Positions 53,352 to 62,774 of a stretch of 64,000 nucleotides of DNA are shown here, one piece after another. How positions within the stretch are numbered: the first letter of the stretch is position 1; every line of letters begins with the position of its first letter. The notes beneath the pieces are model-generated. The model was not told the DNA's origin, searched no databases, and saw only the letters and a program-made list of their open reading frames with translations. Made by a program: the position numbers and the translations under genes. Source of the stretch: Planctomycetaceae bacterium (GTDB taxonomy: Bacteria > Planctomycetota > Planctomycetia > Pirellulales > Pirellulaceae); assembly GCA_947463915.1 (NCBI GenBank), contig CANHVO010000002.1, forward strand, positions 1-64,000, in the 5' to 3' direction.

Positions 53352-54662
53352 TCAGTTGCGAATCGCGTACAAGGCTTCGTAGGATCGGATATACAAGGTT
53401 CCATTCGACACAATTGCAGACGCAGTGATCGCTTCGCCCATGTCCATCGTACTGACGACCTCGAAATCTTTGCCCGCTTTGACTACTGTAAAATGGCCGT
53501 CGTTGGAGCCGAAATAGAGATGGCCATCTGCGTACAACGGACTCGTTCGGTGCTGGCCTGTGTACGTACGATTCATGTAAACTTCTTTGCCCGTCGCCAA
53601 CTCCACGCATTGCAATTTGCCGTCCTTGTTCAACATATAAACAAGACCATCGACCACGAGCGGTATCGAAACGTCTGGTGTCCTTGGCAAGTTCCATACG
53701 ACGGCCGATGTTTTTGCAGAGCTATCACCCTGCAGCTCAGAAACCTTGACCGCAATGACAGGTCCTTCTTTGGCCGTCGGGATGATGATGGTGTTACTCT
53801 TGGGATCGACACAGGGGGATGCAACGAAACGAAAAGTAATGTCGTTGGGCTTGGGATTCAGCGCGGTTGGACCATTGAGTGTCCCAAAACGCCAAAGCTC
53901 CCTACCAGTAGCTAACTCGTGGCCTGTTGTGCAATCGGCGCCATGCACAACCAGAACCTTCGACTTTTTGTCATCGTAGATGAACGGGGATGCATAGGAG
54001 TGTTTGCACTCGAACTGAGCATCGGTCACACGGTCCACTTCCCATACGGTTTTTCCTGTTAACTTTTCGAGCTTTACGACCTTGCCTGTTCGGGACTGGT
54101 CCCCCTGCTTCATTCGACCATGAATGAGTTGCAGATAGAGTCCGTCGCCATCGAGCACCGGAGTGGAGGTCATGCCGAACTGGATATCCAGATTTCCGAA
54201 GCGATCGCCAACGTTAAATTTCCAGACTTCTATTCCGTCTTTGGTGTAACAAGCAAGTGCACCGGTGCCAAAGAAGACCCAAACATGTTCGCCGTCGGTC
54301 GATGGTGATGGCGATGCTGAATTGCCTTCGCCGGACCGCGCGTCCTGATTTCCCTCGCCTACTTTTTGTTTCCACAAGATCTTTCCGTCCGTCGCATTCA
54401 AACAAAGCACGACCAGATCGGTTCCATCGGCGCTAGTCGTATAAATTCGATCGCCCCAAACGCACGGAGTTGCACCTGCTTGGCCAGGCATTGGTGTTCG
54501 CCAAGCTACCTTTTCGGTTTTGCTCCACTTGGTCGGAATATTCTTTTCCTTGGAAATACCGTCCCCTTGCACGCCACGCCATTGAGGCCAGTTATCGGCT
54601 TGGGCGCTGGCGGTCTGGAGGAGAAGCAAAGAGGCGATGCAGATGAAACGTTGTAGACGCAT
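53352..54662 (-). CDS. Exported PQQ-type beta-propeller protein
   Basis: The 436-residue protein has a signal peptide (about 1-22) and then PQQ-like blades: WPQWRGVQGDGISKEKNIPT as the standard opening, then CLNATDGKILWKQKVGEG and KLEKLTGKTVWEVDRVTD. The WPQWRG opening is common in planctomycete outer proteins of this family. It carries no visible cofactor-binding signature beyond the blades, so a dehydrogenase role is not shown. The ATG at 54662 precedes a clear signal peptide; the frame is open to 54707. Confidence 0.85.
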   Translation of the reverse strand: MRLQRFICIASLLLLQTASAQADNWPQWRGVQGDGISKEKNIPTKWSKTEKVAWRTPMPGQAGATPCVWGDRIYTTSADGTDLVVLCLNATDGKILWKQKVGEGNQDARSGEGNSASPSPSTDGEHVWVFFGTGALACYTKDGIEVWKFNVGDRFGNLDIQFGMTSTPVLDGDGLYLQLIHGRMKQGDQSRTGKVVKLEKLTGKTVWEVDRVTDAQFECKHSYASPFIYDDKKSKVLVVHGADCTTGHELATGRELWRFGTLNGPTALNPKPNDITFRFVASPCVDPKSNTIIIPTAKEGPVIAVKVSELQGDSSAKTSAVVWNLPRTPDVSIPLVVDGLVYMLNKDGKLQCVELATGKEVYMNRTYTGQHRTSPLYADGHLYFGSNDGHFTVVKAGKDFEVVSTMDMGEAITASAIVSNGTLYIRSYEALYAIRN

Positions 54663-54702
54663 GAGGTGGATGTTTACTGAGGAAGGAAGGTGGGTTTGTT
54701 GC

Positions 54703-54753
54703 GACACATGGAATGTGCTGCAGGGTTAATGACCGCGGCACATGCAATGTGTC
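54703..54753. repeat. Family H inverted repeat
   Basis: GACACATGGAATGTGC at 54703-54718 is opposed by GCACATGCAATGTGTC at 54738-54753, with one mismatch. It fills the gap between the PQQ gene and the methyltransferase gene. The GACACAT start recalls family D. Confidence 0.75.
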
Positions 54754-54754
54754 T

Positions 54755-55462
54755 TCAGCTTTGGATTGTACCAAAAATTGAAGAATTCTTTTTAGCAACG
54801 ACGATGTAGCGTTTGGTTCGCGTCGCGGGCCTTTTATTGGTCTCGTCCATTATCTCGACCGCATCAATGCGAAAGCCAGACGCTTCAAGAAGGTAGGGTA
54901 TCGTCGCCATTGTCTGGCAAGCCGAAAGAGGCAGGACATCCACCTCTTCTTCCCAGATACCACGCCATCCGTCGCGCCCATAAAATCCGTCGATGACAAT
55001 CACGGTACCGCCCGGAACCAGCCAATAGTGCCAGTTTTGAAAAGCGACTAACGGATCGAAAAGCCCGTTTGCCACTTGCCTTGAAACGATAACGTCAAAC
55101 TTGGCCTCACCAAGAATCGCCCGGTCGTCTAGGTCGTCACAACCTCCGGCAACGAGACTGACATTCGAAAGCTCTGGCTTCCCGCGAAACAGGTTCCGCA
55201 TCGATGGCGATGGCTCCATTGCGGTCATGCGTAAGCCTGGTACACGAGTCAAGACTTTGCTCAACGAACCTGTCCCAGCCCCGACGTCGAGCACGGACAT
55301 TCCCGGCTCGAAACGGAACAATCGCGACATATCGCTCAGGTACGCGATCTCGTCTTCGTCCGAAAGTGTGCCAACATATCCGTCGTAAGCCTTGCTCTCC
55401 GCGTCATCGTATTTCGCGACATACCTAGCTCGGCAGGCGGCGCGGCTCTCTTGCCAGTTCAT
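54755..55462 (-). CDS. SAM-dependent methyltransferase
   Basis: The 235-residue protein is a class I methyltransferase: LDVGAGTGSLSKVL is the SAM loop, MEPSP the acidic second strand, and IVSRQVANGLFDPLVAFQNW the fourth strand. The substrate is not known. The start ATG at 55462 overlaps the stop of the upstream DUF1080 gene (ATGA), so the two are coupled. The target may be a sugar or small acid handled by that protein; inference only. Confidence 0.85.
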   Translation of the reverse strand: MNWQESRAACRARYVAKYDDAESKAYDGYVGTLSDEDEIAYLSDMSRLFRFEPGMSVLDVGAGTGSLSKVLTRVPGLRMTAMEPSPSMRNLFRGKPELSNVSLVAGGCDDLDDRAILGEAKFDVIVSRQVANGLFDPLVAFQNWHYWLVPGGTVIVIDGFYGRDGWRGIWEEEVDVLPLSACQTMATIPYLLEASGFRIDAVEIMDETNKRPATRTKRYIVVAKKNSSIFGTIQS

Positions 55463-56931
55463 GGAAGTTCTTTGATGCTGATGTTTCGGAACTGAACGAG
55501 GGCCGGAGGACTTGTCCACTTGCCATCCTTTTTGCTGCCGTGGTGTTGCAATCCAACGGGGCCTCGGAGCGGCATTCCAGGAATCGTCGCTTCGGAGATG
55601 ACGGTCTCGTTGTTCAAGACCACGGTAACGGTCTCTTTACGAACCGTGATTTCAAAGCGGTTCCATTGGCCGATCGGTTTATCCGCTTTCATTTTGGGAG
55701 TTACGGCTGCTCGAACTTCTTTCGGCATCTTCATGTCCCGTCGAATGCCATACATTTCACCCGACCCGATTGGCCAGCACCAGATATTCACTTGATGCGC
55801 TAAACTTCCTCGCAACAAGATGCCCGAATCCGAATCTGGAATCGAAAGCTTGATGGGCTTGCCGTCCGCGTCAACCGCTTCAGAACCATCCGCCAATATC
55901 TGGGCTACGTTGGGATTGGTGTACGGAGTCTCCTTGATTCGCCAATCGACAATCAATTGAAAGTTTTCGTATTCGCGTTCCGACCATAGTGATTTTTCTC
56001 CCTTGGCTTCGCTTTCGCCATCGTAGTCCAACACTTCACCCGCTACCTTCCAGTGCCCATTGTCTCCCTCAGGAACTTTCCAGTTGTCTAAGTCGATGCC
56101 GGTGAATAAAGGTACTCGCCCCTCACCTGAAATCGCGGTTTCTGTTTCAGTCGCGTTGGTCGAAGGGAGTTCTTGGATACGAAGGTTACGGAAGTGACAC
56201 TCAGAACCCTCGGACTCAAGGAAGAGATAGCCTTTGCGAGGCCAGCAGCTTTTCCCGACGGACACTTCTTTTCCGTTGACGCTCAACCGAATTTCACCAT
56301 CGTTGGCAACGACGCGATAGTGGTTCCATTCGGGCGAGCTCTTTGACAATTCTTCGGTTGGAAAGCTCCTCACACCACTCAATGCGACCTTGCCCGCAGG
56401 TGTCATCTTCGCTCCGTGGATCGGGAAAATATCGCCATGGGTTGTGAACCATTCGTTTTTTCCTTTGGCATTATAAGCGTTGTCGAGGATCTGAACTTCG
56501 ATCCCGCGAGTGAACGGGATACCTGGCGCTGCGACACCGTCGCCCCAGAGAAACAGGCCTGCATTGCCACCTTCCTTCATGTGTCGCCACTCAAGCTCAA
56601 CGATGCAGTTTTCGTACATCTTTTCGGTTCGAAGGACGCCGGTGGGCTTGCCCGTCGAAATGATCATCCCATCGCGAGCGGTAAATGTTTTAGGTGACAC
56701 GTTGACTGGTACCCAGCCCGATAGATCCTTGCCATTGAATAGTGGCACCCAAGGAGCTTCGTCTTTGGGAGCTTGGGCCTGAAGAGGTGTTTTGGCCTGA
56801 GGTGTCTGGGCCTGAGGTGTCTGGGCCTGAGGTGTCTGGGCCTGAGGTGTCTGGGCCTGAGTGGGTGTCTGGGCTAGTGAAAGGAGAGCAGTTAGCGTTA
56901 AGAAGCGAACACGGGAAGGGACCATTTTCAT
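55459..56931 (-). CDS. DUF1080 protein with two domains and QTPQA repeats
   Basis: The 490-residue protein has a signal peptide (about 1-26), a low-complexity stretch of QTPQA units (about 26-50), and two DUF1080 jelly-roll domains (about 58-255 and 272-490). FNGKDLSGWVPVNVSPKTF opens the first; LFTGIDLDNWKVPEGDNGHW opens the second. DUF1080 is now linked to 3-keto-disaccharide hydrolases and related sugar binding. GGAG lies 8 bases before the ATG. Its stop is coupled to the methyltransferase start. The gene is divergent from a sulfatase. Confidence 0.88.
   Translation of the reverse strand: MKMVPSRVRFLTLTALLSLAQTPTQAQTPQAQTPQAQTPQAQTPQAKTPLQAQAPKDEAPWVPLFNGKDLSGWVPVNVSPKTFTARDGMIISTGKPTGVLRTEKMYENCIVELEWRHMKEGGNAGLFLWGDGVAAPGIPFTRGIEVQILDNAYNAKGKNEWFTTHGDIFPIHGAKMTPAGKVALSGVRSFPTEELSKSSPEWNHYRVVANDGEIRLSVNGKEVSVGKSCWPRKGYLFLESEGSECHFRNLRIQELPSTNATETETAISGEGRVPLFTGIDLDNWKVPEGDNGHWKVAGEVLDYDGESEAKGEKSLWSEREYENFQLIVDWRIKETPYTNPNVAQILADGSEAVDADGKPIKLSIPDSDSGILLRGSLAHQVNIWCWPIGSGEMYGIRRDMKMPKEVRAAVTPKMKADKPIGQWNRFEITVRKETVTVVLNNETVISEATIPGMPLRGPVGLQHHGSKKDGKWTSPPALVQFRNISIKELP
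56796..56855. repeat. 15-bp tandem repeat inside the DUF1080 gene
   Basis: Four exact copies of CCTGAGGTGTCTGGG, followed by a changed fifth copy, encode the five-residue QTPQA unit on the minus strand. Copy number changes would keep the frame. Confidence 0.9.
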
Positions 56932-57224
56932 CGCAGAACTCCAGGAGGGTGGCTAAGGAAAGGGATCGGTATTATAGTCGAAACTGCGGCGTCGCGCTAC
57001 CTTCGCAGAGCGAAGGGCGACAATGTCGCTCGTTGCTCCGCGACGATTGCGTGCACTCGACCGGGATTCTAGCGAGTCAAAGAGACAACATAATGCTGGT
57101 TCCAAAACCATATTCATTCCTAAGGTGCTTTAGCCGAAAGAAAGCCCAAGAAAATCACATGTTTATCTTGTTTCGGATTCGTCCTTTTTTTCGAGTTTTC
57201 TCGTTTTTTTCGGCTCAATTCCGA

Positions 57225-58763
57225 ATGAGATTTTCAGCTACACATTCGATCTCAAAACAAGGGCTACTTTACCTGAGTTTCGTTCTTGCTCTGGGCTACT
57301 TGTCTTTACTTGACAACGCAATTGGAAATGAAACCGCACCGGCCAGCAAAACGAATGTCGTATTCATTTTGGCCGACGATTTGGGTTGGGGCGAACTCGG
57401 TTGTTATGGCCAAACAAAAATCCCGACACCGAACATCGATCGGCTCGCTTCGCAGGGGATGCGCTTTACCAACCATCACAGCGGCGCCCCAGTATGTGCG
57501 CCGTCGCGTTGCGTCCTCATGACGGGCAAGCATCTCGGGCATTCTGAAATTCGGGGCAATCAGCAAGCCAATGTCGCTTCCCCACAGTTTTCGGAAGGGC
57601 AACATCCGATCACAGAACAGGCCCTTACGATCGCTCAAGTTTTCCAAGGAGCTGGCTACACAACGGGAGCCATGGGGAAATGGGGGCTTGGGCCTGTCGG
57701 GAGTACGGGCGATCCGAATCGAAAGGGTTTCGATCTGTTCTTTGGCTACAATTGCCAAGCGGTCGCACACAGCTACTACCCAAAGCATCTATGGCGCAAC
57801 ACAGAACAAATCGTTATCAATAACAAGCCTATACCCGGTAGTCGCAAGCAGCCGGATGGGGCAGTTCAAATGGACGATTGGATTGGCCAAGCATACGCGC
57901 CATCCTTGATGATCGCAGAAGCGGAGAAGTTCATCGACTCGAATCGAGAGCGACCATTCTTTCTTTATCTACCTTTCATCGAGCCACACGTAGCCATGCA
58001 CCCGCCGAAAGCATCGGTCGATCGATTTCCTCTCGAATGGGACGACCAAGTGTATCGAGGAGAATGCTCTTATCTACCGCACCCAAGGCCGAGGGCCGCC
58101 TACGCTGCGATGATCAGCGACTTGGATAGTTACGTCGGTCGAGTCATGCAATCTCTCGAACGAGCCGGCATCGTCGAAAACACGCTCGTTGTTTTCACCA
58201 GCGATAACGGGACGACGCATCCAGGCCAGCCCGATTCGCATTTCCATATCGGAGGTGTGGACCCGAAGTTCTTTGACAGCACAGCGGGCTTGAGAGGATA
58301 CAAGGGGAGTGTATACGAAGGCGGCATTCGCGTGCCGATGATTGCAAAACTGCCAGGTCGCATTGCTCCCGGAACAAGCAACGATAGCCCGTCCTATTTC
58401 GCGGACTGGTTCCCCACGTTGTGCGATTTGGCGGGTCTTGAGAAACCCGAGGGTCTCGATGGCAATAGTTTGTGGACGACACTGACTACTGGCAAACCCC
58501 TTGAGAATCGCAAGCCGATGATTTGGGTGTTTCCCGAATACGGCGGCCAAGTCGCAGTGACCATCGGCAAAATGAAAGCCGTTCGGCAAGGTCTCAAGAA
58601 AAAGAAACCAGGCCCATGGGAAGTCTACGACTTAGCAAACGACTTCTCGGAGTCGAAGGATGCTTCAGCGGTCAATGCTGAGTTCATCGCGCAAGTCGAA
58701 GCCCTATTGCATCGCGAAGTTTCAGAAAACGCAACATTTCCACTTGAGATTAGTAGGCCATGA
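57225..58763 (+). CDS. Type I sulfatase
   Basis: The 512-residue enzyme has a signal peptide (about 1-36), the start NVVFILADDLGWGELGCYG, and the sulfatase signature Cys91-A-P-S-R followed by LMTGKH. Cys91 would be turned into formylglycine. The other family blocks follow: GYTTGAMGKWGLGP, then HVAMHPP, VVFTSDNGT and GSVYEGGIRVPMIAKLPG. It cuts sulfate esters from a sugar or other sulfated compound in the periplasm. No formylglycine-generating enzyme is in the window. The frame is open back to 56742, but that part reads in the opposite strand of the DUF1080 gene, so the ATG at 57225 is used. Confidence 0.92.
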   Translation: MRFSATHSISKQGLLYLSFVLALGYLSLLDNAIGNETAPASKTNVVFILADDLGWGELGCYGQTKIPTPNIDRLASQGMRFTNHHSGAPVCAPSRCVLMTGKHLGHSEIRGNQQANVASPQFSEGQHPITEQALTIAQVFQGAGYTTGAMGKWGLGPVGSTGDPNRKGFDLFFGYNCQAVAHSYYPKHLWRNTEQIVINNKPIPGSRKQPDGAVQMDDWIGQAYAPSLMIAEAEKFIDSNRERPFFLYLPFIEPHVAMHPPKASVDRFPLEWDDQVYRGECSYLPHPRPRAAYAAMISDLDSYVGRVMQSLERAGIVENTLVVFTSDNGTTHPGQPDSHFHIGGVDPKFFDSTAGLRGYKGSVYEGGIRVPMIAKLPGRIAPGTSNDSPSYFADWFPTLCDLAGLEKPEGLDGNSLWTTLTTGKPLENRKPMIWVFPEYGGQVAVTIGKMKAVRQGLKKKKPGPWEVYDLANDFSESKDASAVNAEFIAQVEALLHREVSENATFPLEISRP

Positions 58764-58771
58764 ACCAGTGT

Positions 58772-58800
58772 AAAGCGATTGTCCTCAATCGCTTTTGGTT
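58772..58800. terminator. Bidirectional terminator-like hairpin
   Basis: AAAGCGATTG-TCCT-CAATCGCTTT is a perfect ten-base stem with A on one side and T on the other. It lies between the convergent sulfatase and asparagine synthetase genes. Confidence 0.55.
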
Positions 58801-58851
58801 ACTGCGGTTAGATGCTAAGCATATCGGCACGAATCTTAGAGTGAAATGAAC

Positions 58852-58918
58852 CGATTAGCCGCTGTTCTCGACGAGTGTCCGTACTCTCGAAAACCGGGCT
58901 AACGCCCGACGGCTAATT
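58852..58918. repeat. Family E repeat
   Basis: ATTAGCCG at the left and CGGCTAAT at the right are inverse copies; GGGCTAACGCCCGACGG lies inside the right half. The arms are short. Confidence 0.5.
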
Positions 58919-58950
58919 GACCCGTAAAGCACATAGCTGAGAATTTTCGA

Positions 58951-60879
58951 TCAACCCGCTGCTTTATCACTGCGCAACCAAAGTTCCAGAAACAGCAAAT
59001 TCCAAAGTCGATAGGCTTGGTTGCCGCGGCCTGACATGTGCTCGTCTACCAAACTTGCTACGGCCTCGCGACGGAAATACTGATGACAGACGGCATCCTT
59101 TCCAAGCAACGCGTCGTAGGTCCTGTCTCGCAACGTCGTTCGGAACCATTTGGCGATAGGCACGCCGAAGCCCATTTTGGGGCGATGCCAAATCTCCTTT
59201 GGCAAGAGATCATAATAAGTGTCCATCAGCAAACGCTTGCCTTGCTTGCCTCGCAATTTAAGATGCGATGGCAGAGAAGCAGCCCACTCCACCAAGCGAT
59301 AGTCGAGCATGGGCTGGCGGGCCTCAAGCGAATTGGCCATCGAAGCGATATCCACTTTGGTCATCAAATCACACGGCACATACGTCTGCAGATCCGCGGT
59401 TGATGCACAACTCAGCAAATCCCGCTTGCCCGCGTTGCGCCATGCGTCTGCTAAAAAAGAGACTGGGTTTCGATCCGGCAATTGCTCGATAAACGATTCT
59501 TGATACAAATCCAAACGACTGGCTTCCCCGAAGATTTGAATCCAATTCATGTATCGCTCGATCGGCGGTTGGCCTAAGGCTTCACAAAATCGACGCACGC
59601 GACGCAAGAAAGATCGTCGAGCATTGGAGTCCGGCAAACGTTTCATCAACCACGTTTGGTTCAGCCAATGAACAGGCAACCACGACTGCAATTGGCCGCT
59701 CAGCTTCAATGCCCGATAGCGTTCATAGCCTCCAAAAAGCTCGTCGCCGCCATCGCCACTAAGTGCGACCGTAACATGCTTGCGCGTCATTTCAGACAGA
59801 TACCAAGTTGGAACGGCAGACGAATCTCCGAATGGCTCATCGTATTGGTTCACCAATTGGTCCAAGATGCTCATTGCATCTGGGGTAACTTCAAAACGCT
59901 CGTGTTTGGTTCCAACGTGGTCCGCAACCATTTTGGCAAAATGGGTTTCATCGAAGTCCGCTTCCGAAAAGCCAATCGAAAACGTTTGTATCGGTTTGTC
60001 CAAATGCTGTTGAGCAATGGCAACCACAAGCGACGAGTCAATCCCTCCCGACAAAAACGCTCCTAACGGCACATCGCTCCGAAGCCGCAATCGAATGGCG
60101 TCCGACAGCAGCGTTCGCAATTGCGCCGAGGCGGCTGGCTGATCGATAGGAGTTTCTTTGGACCAATCGACGTCCCAATACTTCTCAATTTTCAGTGTGC
60201 CGTTTTCGAAAACCGCGTAGTGGCCAGGCGGAAGCTTATGAATGCCGCGGTAGATCGAATGAGGATGCGGAATGTACTGATAGGTGAGAAAGAGATCGAT
60301 CGCGCCAGGATCAATTTGCTTGTCGATGCCAGGTAAAGTCATCAAGCTTTTGAGCTCGCTCGCAAACAGCAAGCGACCATTTTGAATGGTGTAGTAAAGC
60401 GGTTTCTTCCCAAGTCGATCTCGGGCGAGAACCAAGCGATCTTTGTGGCTGTCCCAGATAGCCAAGGCAAACATACCGTTGAGATGCGAGAAACAATCGA
60501 CCCCTAAGTCTTCGTACAAATGGACGATCGTCTCTGTGTCAGATTGCGATCGAAACGTGTGGCCGCTGCCTTCGAGCCGATGTCGAATCTGTTGGTAGTT
60601 GTAGATCTCGCCGTTGAAGACAATTTGAACCGAGCCATCCTCATTACCGAGCGGTTGATGGCCAAGTGCTAAGTCGATAATCGAGAGGCGACGAAAGCCG
60701 AGTGCAACGCCAGGCGAGGGCCGTCCATCGATGATTGAGGGATCCGTCTTGGACGGGATGATCAAGTGACCTTGTCCATCAGGACCGCGGTGAGCGATCG
60801 ACTGGGTCATTCGACTCAGCTCATCAATAGTCAGACCGCGTGCGTCATGCGACCAAACTCCACCCGCAATTCCGCACAT
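58951..60879 (-). CDS. asnB: Asparagine synthetase, glutamine-hydrolysing
   Basis: The 642-residue protein has Cys2 as the glutaminase nucleophile in MCGIAGG, then HRGPDGQGH and GFRRLSIIDLALGHQPLGN of the N-terminal domain. The synthetase domain has the pyrophosphate loop LSGGIDSSLV and SGDGGDELFGGYERY. It makes asparagine from aspartate, glutamine and ATP. Some relatives amidate sugars or peptides in surface polysaccharide clusters. No such cluster is seen beside it. Length is normal for the long AsnB group. It is read toward the sulfatase. Confidence 0.92.
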   Translation of the reverse strand: MCGIAGGVWSHDARGLTIDELSRMTQSIAHRGPDGQGHLIIPSKTDPSIIDGRPSPGVALGFRRLSIIDLALGHQPLGNEDGSVQIVFNGEIYNYQQIRHRLEGSGHTFRSQSDTETIVHLYEDLGVDCFSHLNGMFALAIWDSHKDRLVLARDRLGKKPLYYTIQNGRLLFASELKSLMTLPGIDKQIDPGAIDLFLTYQYIPHPHSIYRGIHKLPPGHYAVFENGTLKIEKYWDVDWSKETPIDQPAASAQLRTLLSDAIRLRLRSDVPLGAFLSGGIDSSLVVAIAQQHLDKPIQTFSIGFSEADFDETHFAKMVADHVGTKHERFEVTPDAMSILDQLVNQYDEPFGDSSAVPTWYLSEMTRKHVTVALSGDGGDELFGGYERYRALKLSGQLQSWLPVHWLNQTWLMKRLPDSNARRSFLRRVRRFCEALGQPPIERYMNWIQIFGEASRLDLYQESFIEQLPDRNPVSFLADAWRNAGKRDLLSCASTADLQTYVPCDLMTKVDIASMANSLEARQPMLDYRLVEWAASLPSHLKLRGKQGKRLLMDTYYDLLPKEIWHRPKMGFGVPIAKWFRTTLRDRTYDALLGKDAVCHQYFRREAVASLVDEHMSGRGNQAYRLWNLLFLELWLRSDKAAG

Positions 60880-60956
60880 GTTGATCTCGCTCGCAATTCA
60901 GTTGAAGAGGTTTAAGCCGTATGGCAGTTGCTTTTCGACTTCGTTTGTAGCGGCAG

Positions 60957-61013
60957 GGCGCGAGCCCTCCGGTTTCGCAGCATTTACGGGACACTCACCG
61001 GACGGCTCGCGCC
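60957..61013. repeat. Family F inverted repeat
   Basis: GGCGCGAGCCCTCCGGT is opposed by ACCGGACGGCTCGCGCC with one mismatch around a 23-base loop. It fills most of the gap between the asparagine synthetase and ferredoxin genes. Confidence 0.85.
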
Positions 61014-61044
61014 GTTCCGTTAACGATAAGAGCCTCCTATAACC

Positions 61045-61407
61045 TTACCCCTTGATAGTCCACTCGACAGGAACGGGCTCAAGGCTCTCGGCTAGCGGCG
61101 AGCCACAGTCTTTGCGACCGCTTCCCTCTAAACGACTGATGATGCGCACTGACATGTCGCTATCGCATTGGATCTGGCAACTGAGTCGAACCCCCGTCGC
61201 TCCTTTGGCGGCCAAAACTTGCTTTTCAGCGACCGTCATTTTGTCTGGTTCACCGGAGACAAACTCGACTCGGCAAGTAGTGCAGCGAGCTTTGCCACCG
61301 CAAGCGTGCAACTGATCGGTGCCAGCTTCTTCTCGAAGCGCAGCAGCGAGTCGTTTACCGGCAGGGACTTCGAACGTTCCGATTCCTTCAACAGTTAGAT
61401 TTGGCAT
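61045..61407 (-). CDS. 2Fe-2S ferredoxin
   Basis: The 120-residue protein carries the 2Fe-2S site of adrenodoxin-like ferredoxins: C36-x5-C42-x2-C45 and C77, with the usual HACGGKARCTTC run. It passes single electrons in the cytoplasm. The redox partner is not obvious; neither neighbour is an oxidoreductase. The tail after residue 90 is longer than in plain ferredoxins. No clear SD was seen before the ATG. Confidence 0.9.
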   Translation of the reverse strand: MPNLTVEGIGTFEVPAGKRLAAALREEAGTDQLHACGGKARCTTCRVEFVSGEPDKMTVAEKQVLAAKGATGVRLSCQIQCDSDMSVRIISRLEGSGRKDCGSPLAESLEPVPVEWTIKG

Positions 61408-61518
61408 ATGACTTTAGATTCAAATGTGGAGCAGAAAAGCACTAGATTCAAGATGATCAAGGATACTCGTGATTCTCGGGCTTGGCCAGTGCGGATAGAG
61501 CCCAAATCAGCCGTCGGG

Positions 61519-62643
61519 CTATTGCGTTTCGTAACGTCTGCGTTGATAGAGTTTCAAGCCGGAGATCGCGTGGTAGGCGCCGCCGCATTCGAGATCGATT
61601 CCTTCGCCAGCTTTTAACATGGCGCACAATCGCTCCGCGGCCTTTTCCATCCAAGGCTCTGCAAGTTCGCGGTCTTCTAGTGCATACGCCAGAAACTCAA
61701 ACGTGTGCCCGGTCGCACTGATGCTCGCACTGAGGTCGCTTGTATTGCCCGGTCGAGCGGAATAGTTGGTTGAAAACGAGCCGTCTGAGTTTTGAAATTT
61801 GCGAGCGCTGTCGACCGATGCTTCGACTACTTTTTTGGCCATTCCCCAGCCTTCATTGAAAAGCCCGTTTTGCTTTTTCCGATAGCGAACCGCATGCGCG
61901 AGTCCCATCAGTCTATGCATGCCACCGCAGGGGCTGTCCGAGAGGTCTTGTTGTGCTTCAAATCGAACCAGAGGCTCGAGCGTCCAAGTCTTCCCGTCGC
62001 TCGCTTGCCACTCGGTTTCGCCTGGGAAAAAATTGGTTAGCGCAATGAGAGTCCAGGAATACTCCTTGAATGGATTCTTGGGAACATCCCACTGCGCTTG
62101 CCTTGCCCAGTCCTCCAGCGCAAGAGTTTGTTCCTTGACAGTTATCTTGCGGTTGAGCGAGAGTGGAATTTGAGAAAAATAGCCAAGCCATTGATCCGGG
62201 TGTCCTTGGCCGATGTAGCTTCCAGCTTCCACGCGAGCGAGAATGCCCGGACGTTTCGTGGCTGGTAAAACGGGGCCAGCTTGGATTTCCCATCCGTTCA
62301 TGGTCCCACCGGAAAACAGGAACTCGACGGCCTTAACTTGCTTTCCATCGACCATCATGGTCAGCTCATCACCGTAGGCGACGGCACCATGGATGACTTG
62401 CCAAGCACCGTTTCGCTCTGCCGAAAGCTCCCGCTTTTCGAGATTGTTTCGCAGTGTTGCCTCGATCGTCTTTTTTAGCGGTGTCGATTCAGCAATGGTC
62501 GTCGAGGTTGGTCTATCAGTTGCGATTATGACGCGATCGAGACCTTGAGCGAGCGTGTCTGGCGATTTCGTGTTGCGTGAACAACTAGCGAAAGGCAGGA
62601 TTCCGCAAAGGAGTAGTTTGAGATACTTAGAGAAATGAGACAA
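61519..62643 (-). CDS. Lipoprotein with alpha/alpha-toroid-like repeats
   Basis: The 374-residue protein has a signal peptide ending in LPFASC, a likely lipobox, so it is probably lipid-anchored. The body has helices and turns like toroid proteins (RKFQNSDGSFSTNYSARPGN near 300; DSPCGGMHRLMGLAHAVRYR near 240). I do not recognise the function. The start is TTG at 62643, with AAGGAC seven bases upstream; no ATG is near. The gene downstream (61045) is the ferredoxin, 111 bp away. Confidence 0.7.
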   Translation of the reverse strand: MSHFSKYLKLLLCGILPFASCSRNTKSPDTLAQGLDRVIIATDRPTSTTIAESTPLKKTIEATLRNNLEKRELSAERNGAWQVIHGAVAYGDELTMMVDGKQVKAVEFLFSGGTMNGWEIQAGPVLPATKRPGILARVEAGSYIGQGHPDQWLGYFSQIPLSLNRKITVKEQTLALEDWARQAQWDVPKNPFKEYSWTLIALTNFFPGETEWQASDGKTWTLEPLVRFEAQQDLSDSPCGGMHRLMGLAHAVRYRKKQNGLFNEGWGMAKKVVEASVDSARKFQNSDGSFSTNYSARPGNTSDLSASISATGHTFEFLAYALEDRELAEPWMEKAAERLCAMLKAGEGIDLECGGAYHAISGLKLYQRRRYETQ

Positions 62644-62700
62644 CGAAAATGTCCTTATTGTTTTAAATCAAAGTGCGAGACTGCTCGGTCACGCTTAGTC

Positions 62701-62766
62701 GTTTAACGATCAGCCGTAGGCGTACCCGCAAGAGCCCCCAATACCGCCTTCGGCTGACTGCTAAAC
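62701..62766. repeat. Family C repeat, copy 3, full palindrome
   Basis: GTTTAACGATCAGCCGTAGG at the left is opposed by CTTCGGCTGACTGCTAAAC at the right with a few mismatches, so this copy is a complete inverted repeat of 66 bp. It lies between two minus-strand genes. Confidence 0.8.
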
Positions 62767-62774
62767 AAAACAAT

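Noticed and set aside
56796-56855. Regular repeats that might suggest a CRISPR array.
   Set aside because: Units are 15 bp and adjoining, with no spacers, and they encode a peptide repeat.
56742-57224. An N-terminal extension of the sulfatase.
   Set aside because: The frame there is the reverse complement of the QTPQA repeat and a non-coding gap; the signal peptide begins at 57225.
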